Notes under the pieces: generated by a model
Databases searched by the model: none
What the model was told of the DNA's origin: nothing
What the model saw: the letters and a program-made list of their open reading frames with translations, nothing else
Shown here: in pieces, positions 39,741 to 50,151 of the stretch
Layout of the letters: every line of letters starts with the position of its first letter
Position numbering within the stretch: position 1 is the stretch's first letter
Source: Rhodosorus marinus
Taxonomy: Eukaryota; Rhodophyta; Stylonematophyceae; Stylonematales; Stylonemataceae
NCBI GenBank assembly: GCA_029953675.1
Contig: JAMWBK010000003.1
Span: 3,038,001-3,102,000, forward strand
Length of the DNA: 64,000 nt
Reading direction: 5' to 3'
Position numbers and translations under genes: made by a program

Positions 39741-41608
39741 ACTGGCACCCGTCACAAAGGATGTCGTCAGTCCTCACTTAGTAGGAGGCAACGAAAAAAC
39801 GAGAATCAAAACTGTCCGTCCAGCTCCAGCAGCTTCAAAGCAGCCGAAAAAAGTTCTCTTCCCAAAGCCCGCTTAACACAAACTCAAGAACACCACGTCA
39901 AAAGTTCAGCACAGTAAAGTCGCAACCCGACACAAAATCTCGGTCAGATTCTAATCCGCACGCGAAATCACAGGCTCCTCAGCCATCCATTCTCTCACAA
40001 TTCACAAAAACAAACCTCCTCCCCCAGGCGATATGCTTGTTCAACCTTCTCCCGTTCTTCCCACAACCAAGTCCACGCCAAAACAATTCTTCCTCCACCT
40101 CCTCCTCCACCAAAACAACTAATCAACGTTCCGATACACCACAGTCTGACCACACACCTCTCCCACAAATCCAGTCTCCAACACACCTTTCCACTATGCC
40201 TTCACCTTCCCAAACTTAGAAACTTCACACACCCATTCTCACATCCACCTCTCCCGCCCCCCACAGTAATAGCAAGTGTTTCCATACAAGTTCACCATTA
40301 GTAAATCCCGCACCAATTTCATCCCCCTTCTACTAACCAAAAAATTCCATTATTTATCAAAAATATCGAACTTAGTCAATATGGCCAATCATACCCCGTT
40401 TGGGCCCACGTTTTTTTCTCTAATTTCAAGTCGACTTGTTTGAAGTTTCTGTGTTCTGGACTGCCAGCGCAAAACAAAAAAAGGGGTAAAAAGAGATGAG
40501 GGAAAAGCGCAGCAGGGGGGGGAAGAAAATCATTGATTTAAAACTCTAATTAGTTTTTGGAAAACAAATATTGAAGGAGTTGAATGAAATACTTTTTCTT
40601 AATCGTTTTTATATGGGCTTGGATTCCATCCACACGAGACAAAAGAAATCTCTTCCCACACACACAACGAAATTTGGCTCCTTCGGGCCTCATCTTGATA
40701 AAAGAATAAAATTTGATATATTCTGGTGAAAAGGGGGGAGGGTGGCTTAATATACATGATACACAAATACTTCTCTAAAAAAAGGAAAAACATATTTGTT
40801 GCCCGAGGAGACGAGGTCTACCCCTGACCGGGTTGCCAAAGATCATTGGTGGCCTTTTGTGGTAAGGTTTATAACGAGGGAAATTATAATATTGTTATGT
40901 ATGTGACGAACATTTACCTTTAATATCATAAATGATGGGGTTGGAAAGATAGTCTATCAGTTTTCTTGGACGGCTTTAGGGTGGGAGAGAATGCAACAGC
41001 TGCACGATCCCTCGCTATTGAGGATTCTGTCATTGGATAACAGGTGGATGTACTGTGGCTAAGTCCATAATCAACTAAACCGATCGCCAGGAACTGCGCA
41101 GGTTTCAGATATCTCAGCGACATTCATTGCTTTTTGACCAATAATCTCAGCATTGAAAGAAGTTGCACAGATGTTAGTGGCTATGCTGGACCTCTTTGGG
41201 TTTCTGTGCTGCTTATTTCACGGCAGACAACCCATCCATCCACGCTACCTTTCGGCAATGATGATTTGAACCGAAAAGAGGTACGGTGCAAAAACCCAGC
41301 AATGGGCTACCGACATCATTCTCGGATGATTTCATACTGTCATAGATGGGAGCAGAAAGCTGCTTCCCTCGTTCCCTGGAGCTATAGCAGCTTCGCGAAA
41401 AGCATTGAAAGCCTAAAACCTACTCCTAACCCTAGGATATTAGTGTACATTCTAGACACTATTCGTGTACAACTCAGTCTTGTCTGATCAAGACTGAGCT
41501 TCTGGTGTTGGAGGTGACAGGGCTTGGTCGGGTACGTGAAGGGCTGAAAAAAAATAAATCCCGAAGTTCTACCTAACTACTCGGTTTCAGTACTGAATGA
41601 TGTGAAAA
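39741..41608. other. Intergenic, C/A-rich then AT-rich
   Basis: 39900-40350 is C/A-rich simple sequence on the plus strand. 40350-40960 is AT-rich with G-runs near 40515 and 40735. 41130-41490 has an open frame (41134-41487) without recognisable content. Nothing is supported as a gene. Confidence 0.5.
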
Positions 41609-43878
41609 ATGACTACCTTCGTTGGGAGTGAGGAAGGTTTGCACGAGTTCGGCCATCCGAAGCATGTCGTGGTGAGCGCGTTGCAGTCGTGGGCACAGTT
41701 TCAGTTTGAGGCGAGGCGAGGTGCCCTTGATAAGCAGGTGCGTGTTTTTTTTGTATTATTTTTGTCCTATCAAACCAAACGCTTTTTCTCACCACGTTTC
41801 GCTCAGAAGCAGCAGCTAACATGGTCGGAATTTGGTAAATGTTTTTTTTTGCTTGTCCGGCAAACTCTTAGTCCATTGAAATTGCAGACCTTCAGGATGG
41901 ATCAGTGATTTCAAGAAAGGCACTCGCAGATGCGACCAGAACGTTCAAAAAGTCGTTCACTGGAAGTGGTGGCAGAACAACCGCCTCTTATAAACCATTT
42001 TCTGCGCTCCTCAAAGAATACCAGGCAGAGATCGACCGACTTACAGCCAGGGCGAAATTCTCGGAGTCGGCTTTCCTCGAATTGTACAAAGCGCTTGACC
42101 CACTTCCGGATCCCCTACCGCTTCTTCAGCGTGGCGTTGAGGATGCCAACCTCGTCGCCGAACTGCAGCAGAGAATGAGTGGAATGGAGGCACAGAGCAC
42201 AGCCATGAACCTTAACCTCGGAGAGCGCGCTGAATACGAGAGCACCTTCGAGCATTTGAGGGCCCAGGTCCATGCCGCCAGAGCTGAAACCGAGGATCAC
42301 GTAAGCTATCATCTCGCATGTTTTGTTTTCTCGTCCGGATGGAAATCCTGAGCGAAAGGACATCCGTTCCGACGAAATCTTTGGCACACCCAAGGTGAGA
42401 TCGGCAGTCGCAGCTGCACAGCAGTCCTTCATGGAAGCTCAGCACAAGAGCATGGAAGCGTTCGAAGCCCGGGATGCAGAGCTTAGCAATCAGCTAGCTG
42501 CAACATCAGAGGCGCACATGGCCGCCCAGAAGAATGCCGAGGCGTTGAAGACTCAGCTGTTTGAGGTACAGGCCAAGCTTGATACTATGAGAAATGCGAA
42601 CTCATCGCAAGCGGAAATGGCCTCGGAAGACTTGGGAATCACGAGAGAGGAGAACTCTCAGCTAAGGCGCAGGTGCGCCGAGCTTGAAAATCAGCTGGCG
42701 CGTGAAGCTCGACCGGAGAGTTTTGCGCCCGATGCCAATGTCGAGCTTGCTTCAAAGGATGTTGAGATCTCCCACCTTACGGAGGAGTTGGAGTCCCTTC
42801 GGGCGGCTCTGGTGAGTGAGGAGGAGCGCGTCTCAACAACGGTGGAAGCTCTGCAGAAAGAACTTGCCGTCGGGGAAGGCAGGATTGCCGAGCTGAACTC
42901 CAAGATCGAATCCATGCCCGGAGTCGAAGAGTATGAGGAGTTGAAGAGACGTACCGAAACCTTGAAAGCTTTGCAGTTGGAGGACAGTGACGGTCCGATT
43001 GATGCAGAAGAAGGACTGGAGATGAAGATGTTGCATCGTCTGAGGGCGTTGGAGAGCAAGCTGACAAAGACGAGAGTTGAGTTGATGGAGAAAGATGAGG
43101 ATTGCAAGGAGGCGAAAGACAAAGTCGCGGAAATGGAGGAGCTTCTGGCGGATCAGAAGGCTCTGGTCTCAAGGCTTGAAGAGGGAATCAACTCTATGAC
43201 GGACGAAAAGACTGCTGATCGGGACCTGACTATGCATCTGGACTCCAAAGAAGCAGAAAAAGATGACGTAACGATGCTGGCCATCGTGACTGACCAACGC
43301 GACCGCTTTCGTACAAAAGTTCGAGAAGTCGAGGACGAGTCTCGGAAGTTGTCTGAGGCCCTTTCACTCCTCAAGTCGGAGAAAGAGAATCTCGAGGCTG
43401 ATAATGTGCAACTCTATTCGAAGATTCGATATCTACAGAGCTACAAGCAGTCCTCTGGGGGAAACTCAGCCAAGTCGCCTCTGCCAGAGGAGGACGGGTC
43501 TTCTCTGCAGAAGTATCACAAAGTATACGAGGAGACGATGAACCCGTTTACAGCATTTAATCGCAAGGAGAGAAAACGGCGCGTAAACGAGCTAAGTACG
43601 GCTGAGAGGTAGGTTCAGATAAGAGCTTCAGGCTAGTTGTTGAGCTCTAAATCTCACGCGTATGTGTTTGTTGTTTTCGTGCCCCGTCACTTCTGGTGCA
43701 CTTCTACTGTATCTGATGTTCTCACAGAGTAACTCTTCTCGCGGGAGAAAGGATGCTCGGAACGAGATTTTCGCGTTTGTTTGTATTTGTGTATGTGATC
43801 CTATTGCACCTGTTCGTCTTCATCGTCCTTAGCATGTCGAGATCGCTGTGTCATGAACTGGAGGAATCCCAACGCTAG
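41609..43878 (+). CDS. CASP: CASP golgin (CUX1/CASP homologue), Golgi membrane tether
   Basis: Tail-anchored Golgi coiled-coil protein that tethers vesicles within the stack. Exons 41609-41737, 41872-42300, 42353-43608 and 43728-43878 give 654 residues. N-terminus SALQSWAQFQFEARRGALDK plus ADATRTFKKS and AFLELYKALDPLPDPLPLL follow the CASP pattern. Residues about 150-555 are coiled coil. The diagnostic C-terminal block is complete: ADNVQLYSKIRYLQSYK, then YHKVYEETMNPFTAFNRKER and, after the last intron, VTLLAGERMLGTRFSRLFVF, with a membrane anchor VYVILLHLFVFIVLS. The third exon acceptor could be 42353 or 42359 (cctgag or cgaaag). Without the last exon the membrane anchor would be missed. Length matches homologues. 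Confidence 0.95.
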
Positions 43879-44865
43879 AAGAAGAATCTGATCGTCGGCG
43901 CTTACTTAGTTGGTGTTCCATTTTGTGCACCCATCCGTCCCTTTCGCCGGTAGACCAGAATGAGACTGGCACATCAGAGACAGGAGCACGTGTTGAAAAG
44001 ACTTGGTACATGGATAACCTATCCTCAGCGTGTGAGCTGAGTACGTCATTGGTGCGGTCGCGGCAATGGAGCGCGGATTCTCGCGGCGCCTGGCGAGTAG
44101 ACTAGTTGTTTCACAACAACCGCGCTACGCCGGTCTGATTATGGCGTGAAAATTGATGTATATACAAGACTACATTGCCTGTCATTGGAAACAGGTTCCC
44201 TAACTCAAACATACCGTCAATAAACGGAGCAACAGAAACCCCGCTTCTCTTTGGCAACTAGAGAGACCAAACAGAACACCTCACCCTGAAGCGTGATCGT
44301 GTGGACAATGTATTTCCAATAAAACGCTCCAATAAAGTTGCTACTGTAAATTATCCAACCACCACGTTCAGAGTATCCTATCCGAATATAATTGGTCAAC
44401 ATGTAGTGAAAAACAAAAACTAAAGCAGATTATCTTTAACTTATATTCTCTATAATACTCAGAACAATAGTTGGACTGTGATTGTAAAACTAAACATGAT
44501 TGGATATATGGTTTTTGAATATATAATTTTTAGGCCAGAAGTTTTTCAAAACATTGAAAATTGTATGGAAAAGAAGGTGGCAGATTCTGGTGGTTAGCAT
44601 TCCTTCGCTGTTGGGGAGGGTGAGAGGAAAATTGAAAGCAATTCTCTGTTGTACATTGTGAGAGCATTGAGAATGGATCAAAAGCCGAAGCCTCGACGCC
44701 AAGAGTAGGAGAGGTTGGATTGAAAGGGGAAGGTTAGGGGTGTATGAGAAACAGATCTAGTGTGAAGGGGAGACTTTTAGCTTAGGTGTTGGCTGAAGTT
44801 CTGGTTTTTAAGGAGAGGAGTTTGGTTGTTGTAAAAAAGGATATTGGTGATTGAACGAGATAGAC
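43879..44865. other. Intergenic, AT-rich in the middle
   Basis: 3' flank of CASP, then AT-rich sequence 44180-44530 and a G/T-rich leader 44570-44860 before the next ATG. No gene or repeat is supported. Confidence 0.5.
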
Positions 44866-45605
44866 ATGGCGGTGGCTGTGGAGAATGGGGTTTGTTTTGT
44901 TCCAGGAGGGTTTGTTAAGTTGCCGAAGAAGGTAAGGAGTGTTAGAAATGCGCGTCTGACTGTTAGATCGTCTGCGATGGAGGTTGCGGACGTCGGGAAA
45001 AGCCTTGGCATGACGTCTCTGGTTTTCTTCTTGACTGGGTGGGGGATGGTTTCGTTCGTGAAGGGTTCTACCAAGGCACGAATAATCCAGACCAGGTATA
45101 CCACTAGCACGGAGCCGAGCAAGTTGATTCAGGACGCAGTCTCGCATTTTTCTTCCCGAGCTTACAAGATCAACAATGAGGCCGACAAACGACCTGGAGT
45201 GATCACGTTGGAGGTAGGATATGCATCAGCGAAATCAGGCTCATCCCCAATCCAGAAGTGAAATTAAGTGAAGACGTTGAATTTCTGCAGGGTTTAGTGA
45301 GTCCAAGTACTACCGTCGCGGGAATCCTGCTGTCATGTGCAGTTGCTAGTCTCGCGAGTCTGGTCATTGTCCTTCAAACGTATTATCCCGAGCAGTTTTC
45401 GAGCAATCTGCTTTGGCTATCAGTTCTTCCATCAGTTCTTATCGTGCCCTGGTATTGGAGAGGAGCTGAAAGGATTGAGCAGGTGAAGATGCTTGTTGAG
45501 TCCGATGAAAACTCAAAAAACAAGCTATTCTTGAAAGGGCATCGAGATGAAATTGCCGAGTACGAAGCCGCAATGGGGGTGAAGCGAGACAAAGTGGAAG
45601 AGTAG
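44866..45605 (+). CDS. Cytochrome b6f haem cn assembly factor, CCB2/CCB4-like (DUF2930)
   Basis: Thylakoid membrane protein family needed for covalent attachment of haem cn to cytochrome b6. Exons 44866-45213 and 45291-45605 give 220 residues. The first 45 residues (MAVAVENGVCFVPGGFVKLP, then Arg/Ser-rich) look like a plastid transit peptide. Membrane segment 1 MTSLVFFLTGWGMVSFVKGS is followed by TKARI, matching the family pattern FF(I/V)KxSTKxR. The spliced junction gives RPGVITLEGLVSPSTTVAG, equivalent to the VTFEGxVxPS block, then two more spans (ILLSCAVASLASLVIVLQ; WLSVLPSVLIVPWYW) and a charged tail. Assignment to CCB2 or CCB4 cannot be made. It implies a photosynthetic plastid. Confidence 0.8.
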
Positions 45606-46170
45606 GATGATATCTCTGCCGACCGTTTCGGAAACGCTTTTCAGGTGCACAACATTGACTTGGGTAAGCCGTTCATCGAGGGTTAACGGGGTGAACTAAC
45701 ACGTTTGGACACCACGGCGGGAGCGTGGCGGTCTCTACGAACAGCCAGATTTTTAGGCTTGATGTGGACGGTGGGTTAGCGATTTTGTGTACTTGATGGG
45801 AAGCTGCGATCTAGAGTTTGACCCACGGTAGCCTGCGAAAGAGTGTCCAAACAATTCTTTGGAAACTCGTCCAAGAGAGTGCTTCTTGATTAATATTAAA
45901 GGATTCTTCTTCAAATCTTCGATATGGTCACGTTTCGGCCACGCTGGTCACGCTTGAATTTGTTTAATGAAAGCAAAATGCTGCTTCCGAATCTAGTTCA
46001 TCATTTTTTAGTTAAGTCAGTGGGGGTATTATGGGTCAAGAAAATCCAGACATGCTCGCGTCTGCAGGGTGGAAACGTAGCCACTCGTGCACTCACAGAA
46101 CAGAGGTCGGCATCCCCGTACTGCTTCGGTAGCAAAATAATTGAGTATCAGAATGTCATTCTTTCCACTA
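45606..46170. other. Intergenic, no supported gene
   Basis: Region between convergent CCB-like (+) and Lys-rich (-) genes. The frame 45924-46370 (+) is partly antisense to the Lys-rich gene and has no family features. Confidence 0.5.
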
Positions 46171-46698
46171 TCACTCGTTCTCAGTCTTCATACTCTTCGT
46201 ACTCTTCATGTCGATCAATTGTCCAGGTTTCAAAGTATCCTTATCCGCCAAGTACCTCCGAGCTGCTTCGTCCTCCAAAACTCCATAAGTTACGAGCCAA
46301 GCCTCTGCCAATGGGGATCTCACTCCTCTCTTCTTCTTCTCTACGTACATACTCTCATAGAACATCCTAAGAGGGTCACTTCTTGGCGGAGTATCTCTCC
46401 GCTGACCTGGTTTGCTAAACTTCTTAGCCTTTGCATTGCCCTCGGCGTTGCCCGCTTTTCTAGCAGCCTCGGATTTAATCACTTTCTTTACATTTGTTGC
46501 ATTCTTAACCACAGATCCAGATACAACCTTTTTCTTCTTCTTCTTCTTCTTCTTCACCAGAACCTTCTTCACAACCTTCCTCTTCACATTCTCTCCTCCT
46601 CCCCCGCCACTTCCGGCGATCTCAACTTCAACCTTAACTTCTCTTTCTTCGAATTTGATCTCACTTTCCACCTTATTCATCTTCTCCCCATAACTCAT
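46171..46698 (-). CDS. Small Lys-rich protein with compact C-terminal motif, unknown function
   Basis: 175 residues, single exon, Met at 46698. Residues 1-35 are acidic/basic mixed with a Gly run (AGSGGGGGE). Residues 38-100 are extremely basic, with a KKKKKKKKK tract encoded by an AAG microsatellite on the minus strand. The C-terminal 65 residues look folded: SDPLRMFYESMYVEKKKRGV and SPLAEAWLVTYGVLEDEAAR. That pattern (DPLxxFYESMYxQxPxSxMAxxWLxxxGLL) recalls small plant nuclear proteins of unknown function. A nuclear or nucleolar location is likely from the charge. No enzyme motif. Confidence 0.7.
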   Translation of the reverse strand: MSYGEKMNKVESEIKFEEREVKVEVEIAGSGGGGGENVKRKVVKKVLVKKKKKKKKKVVSGSVVKNATNVKKVIKSEAARKAGNAEGNAKAKKFSKPGQRRDTPPRSDPLRMFYESMYVEKKKRGVRSPLAEAWLVTYGVLEDEAARRYLADKDTLKPGQLIDMKSTKSMKTENE

Positions 46699-47177
46699 TC
46701 CAAATTCCTAAGCACTCAATACCCATCAATACTCATTACTCTTATCCTTTGACAATCTTCCCCTTCCAAGTCCACAGTCTCACCACGCACAATCACAACA
46801 CCTCCAATACCCTTTCCATGGGAACCCCAAAAAGCTGCTCTCATCCAACAACGCGAGAGTATTCAGTCAAAATAGTATTTTATAATGACTGGACTATCCA
46901 AATTGGGACTTTCTGGAGTACTTTCTGCCTCTGCTCCGAATTCTGTACAACAGTGTCTGAGGTAAAAACCCCGAAGTCGCTTCTGCGAAGGATATCGGCG
47001 ACAGTACACATTTCATTCGGGAACGTTAGCGTCCGATGAAACCGATCTGTCTATGCGCAGAAAATCTAGAAGTATTTCCTCTCGCCGACAGCCGTTGACC
47101 GGGTGTAACCGGTGATAAACCTCAACACACGGGAGTTGAGAGGGTCTGCAAGGATGACTTTAGTTTGATGTTTGGTT
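46699..47177. other. Intergenic, no supported gene
   Basis: Upstream of the Lys-rich gene (-). The frame 46749-47039 (+) carries no recognisable features. A retroelement fragment starts downstream. Confidence 0.5.
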
Positions 47178-47811
47178 CTTGGGAGGGGTCGGAAGCTGCA
47201 GGGGCAGTCACTGGCACAGATGGCGGCGCTCGTCCAAAGTCTGCAGGTGCAGTTGACGGAGCGATTGGGAGCTCAGGATGAGCAAATTGAGAAGATGACG
47301 GGGCTGCCCCTAGTCGACCCTCCCCCCCCCCCAGCACTGGGCGTTGGGTCGCGGCTAAGATCCTTGTGATGAATCTGTTTACCACGCCGACCGCGCTCCC
47401 AACAATTAGTCTTACGAGATGCTGAAGGATGCTGCAGGGGGCTGCAACCTGTTCCAGAAGCTCAAGATGGAACGTCCGGCAGCGGCCGACCTCATCAACC
47501 TGTTTTTTCCGGTCAAGGCCGTAAACGACTCCGTAGGGCCGGATGGGCTGGTACCAAGTCTGATGGTTTATGGAACTCTGCCCAAGCTGATCGTAGAACC
47601 TGGGGTATCCCAAGACCTGGACGGAAGGGTAAGAAGCATGGAGGCAACGCGGCGTGAGTTTGCTAGGATTACGGCACAACTCAAATTGAAGATCGCAACG
47701 AGGCATCGCTTACCGCATCCAGTCGATGAACTGGACAGCAATGTGCCGGTACTTGTGTCACGCGACACAGTAGCCGGGAGAGCGAATGAATGGACGAGTC
47801 CGCTCGTGTGA
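47178..47811 (+). mobile_element. Degraded LTR-retrotransposon remnant (gag-like and integrase C-terminal pieces)
   Basis: 47187-47369 reads like the N-terminus of a capsid polyprotein (AALVQSLQVQLTERLGAQDE, then Pro-rich). 47419-47811 carries AVNDSVGPDGLVPSLMVYGT, SMEATRREFARITAQLK and VPVLVSRDTVAGRANEWTSP, which correspond to the end of a retrotransposon integrase (the block GPDGLVPxLLVFG followed by the SH3-like lining before the reverse transcriptase). Protease, integrase core and reverse transcriptase are missing and frames break between the pieces, so it is a short dead relic. I found no flanking LTRs or target-site duplication. Confidence 0.6.
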
Positions 47812-48232
47812 TTTTAGGACTTCACGCAATAGATACAATTGCACTTTGAGAGCTGACCCGTCTAAAGACTTTCAGCTGTTGCCTCGCATCATGCATATAG
47901 AAAAACCATTAAATTGAGCTTGACAGTCTGTCAAACTCAGAAATGACCTGTTAGGACTCTTCGGGGAGGTTCTCACATGATCACTATGTCAATGCCAGAG
48001 CCAGAACTCTAACATCATGTTCAATCAATGTTTGTCAAATGATCAATCATCAAACTCCCAATATTGAATTATGAATATTTATCGGATTAGCAAGCGGTCT
48101 AGTGACCGCTTGCACTACCACGTGTTGAATCATGACTACGTCTAAAATCGACAGGCTGTCCTATATAATCTAATGGTTTTTCGGAAGGCCCAGCGTCGGA
48201 GTGTTTGAACTCCTGACATTCAGAAGAAGCTA
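47812..48232. other. Intergenic between two retroelement relics
   Basis: AT-rich, without open frames of interest. Contains tcaatca/tgatcaa near-repeats at 48020-48060. No LTR recognised. Confidence 0.4.
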
Positions 48233-48640
48233 ATGCACGGGTGCAGTATCGTTGTGTCTGACCTAAATGCGCGTTGCAGTGAGTACATTGACCTCTCCAT
48301 CCCTTGTCCTCAAGCGACCAGGTACCTGCCTGCGTCCGCTCGGCGTCAAGGAGCTGCAGCTCGGTCCATGCGGCATGTGAAAGAATCGCAGTACGCGGCA
48401 GCGATGTCAAACCCTACTTTTCGCGATTCGGCCGTGACATACCGGCTTGTCCCCCTCATTATTGAATGCTTTGGCTTGATAGATAGTGTAGGTTCTCGCT
48501 GGCTGCGAGGTATATTTCGCAACGACCTAGGGCGTCTAGATAGTCTGCTCCCGGAGCTTTCTTTGACCCTGTGGCGCTCAAATGCTGCTTTGTTTGTAGA
48601 CGCGCGTCATCAGCGTCTTGTCTCTCGCTTCTCAGGGTAG
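48233..48640 (+). mobile_element. Probable LINE-type retrotransposon 3' relic
   Basis: The frame contains SMRHVKESQYAAAMSNPTFR and TYRLVPLIIECFGLIDSVGS, resembling the C-terminal end of non-LTR retrotransposon polyproteins (EKNxKYAxAC...F.PxVVxxFGALG...). Upstream reverse transcriptase domains are absent, so only the end survives. The frame ends within low-complexity sequence and has no poly(A) tract that I can recognise. The match is by pattern only. Confidence 0.45.
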
Positions 48641-50151
48641 TTCGGCTCTGAATAAGCGTGAAGGAAGGTACAATATCCTGAAAAAGAAGATTGAAATCCA
48701 ATCAATAGCTCGTTGTTTGAAGAATACCCGACACCAATCAGTTGTTCTAGGACCGTTATCGGACGAAAGTTCTTTTTGTTTTTTTAATTCAGGCCGATAA
48801 ACGTATATCAGACTCGAACCATCGGATAAACTTAGGTAATTACTGTCCAATAAATTTATGTTGGACCGTTGGATATCAGACCCTGCCGCACGTTTTTTTA
48901 TTGGGCGGATTTGGCAACCCTACAGGTCTTAGTTTTCATGGTAGAACTAACAAACTGATTGGAACCCTGCTCGCGAGGAATGCTTCGAAACAATCAATTA
49001 TTATAATTTTAGACTCGGATAGGACAGAAGTAAACCAAATATAGCAATAAGGATCATAGATTTCCAAAGCAGTCCTGGTTTCCGCAGAAAACTGCCTTGA
49101 GAAAGAAAATCCTGTTGTGGGGTTGATATCGGGTCGATTCCCCCGCTCTTCCACTTAAAAAACCATAAAAGGAAAAACAACACCCGATGAGGGAGCTAAA
49201 CATACATCTAGTACCCCCCTTGAAGGTCTGAGGAAAACAGCAGATTCACAAAGCTCCGAAGTTCGGCCGGAAGGCTTCTGTATTCGCGAAGAAAAATAAC
49301 GCCATTGGTTCTGACCAGTCCAGGATATCTTCCTCAGGAGATATTCCACACTTTAATCCAATGGTCTGCTTCCGAGTTTCACACAACCATCCCATTATGA
49401 CAAAATCCTAAAATTTTAACCCTAGAAAATATTTGGATAACCAATAAAAAACAGCGATTCAGATAAAGCTTAAAATATTTTAAAAGGTAATATGCATACA
49501 ATATATTTGTAATTATTAAACCACGTTGATTTTTATATTATCAAAGTAGTTTTTATGACCAACTTCCACCTCGCTTTCGTGCATCCCGCGAAGATCAACA
49601 GGTCTCCATCCTCATGTAAGGTTGCGGCCCTAGTAAATGCCGTGTTTTGATAATATTTGCAACGTTTATGAAGGAACATTGGCTATTTGGGGGTTGGAGC
49701 TGGATTTGGCTCAAGTTCACTTCCTTTCGAAGCTGTTGGAAGGATTTCGAAAATGCACGTTCTCGTATTGTAGAAGATCCGTTTATTCAGAGGCTAACTA
49801 CGCTGAGAAGCGAGAATTATTATATGTGAAAAGCGGGAACGGATGTTCACAGGATTTGGTGGAGCTTGGTGGGGACGGAATGCAATGGGGAGGAGAGAGG
49901 AAGAAGGGATTGTTGAGGGATTTGGAAGTATTTAATTTGAGTTCCAACGTTTGGAGGAAGTGTGGAGCTTGATCTGGCTGTTTGGATTTTTGAAAGGAAT
50001 GGGGCTTTAGGTTGGGATTATTTTTGCGGAAACAGGGCGATGGTTGATATGCGTCAACTAGGTTCGTTGGGTTTAAGGTACTTTGTTTGGTTTTGAGGAG
50101 CTGGAGTGAGGTGGAGGGTGCCGTTGTCCTGGCGTGTTTGCAATAGGAAGC
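48641..50151. other. AT-rich intergenic DNA and RSH leader
   Basis: 48650-49600 is AT-rich with no coding content. 49640-50150 is G/T-rich on the plus strand, the style seen before other start codons here (44570-44860, 10380-10740). The plus frames at 49637-49972 and the complementary min-strand frame at 49798-50250 are compositional artefacts. Confidence 0.45.

Noticed and set aside
41806-41838. Extra CASP exon (KQQLTWSEF)
   Set aside because: Its phase does not fit the following exon; skipping it joins residues that follow the CASP N-terminal pattern without a gap.
47122-47706. 194-codon minus-strand frame
   Set aside because: Antisense to the retroelement fragment, whose plus strand carries recognisable integrase-end motifs.
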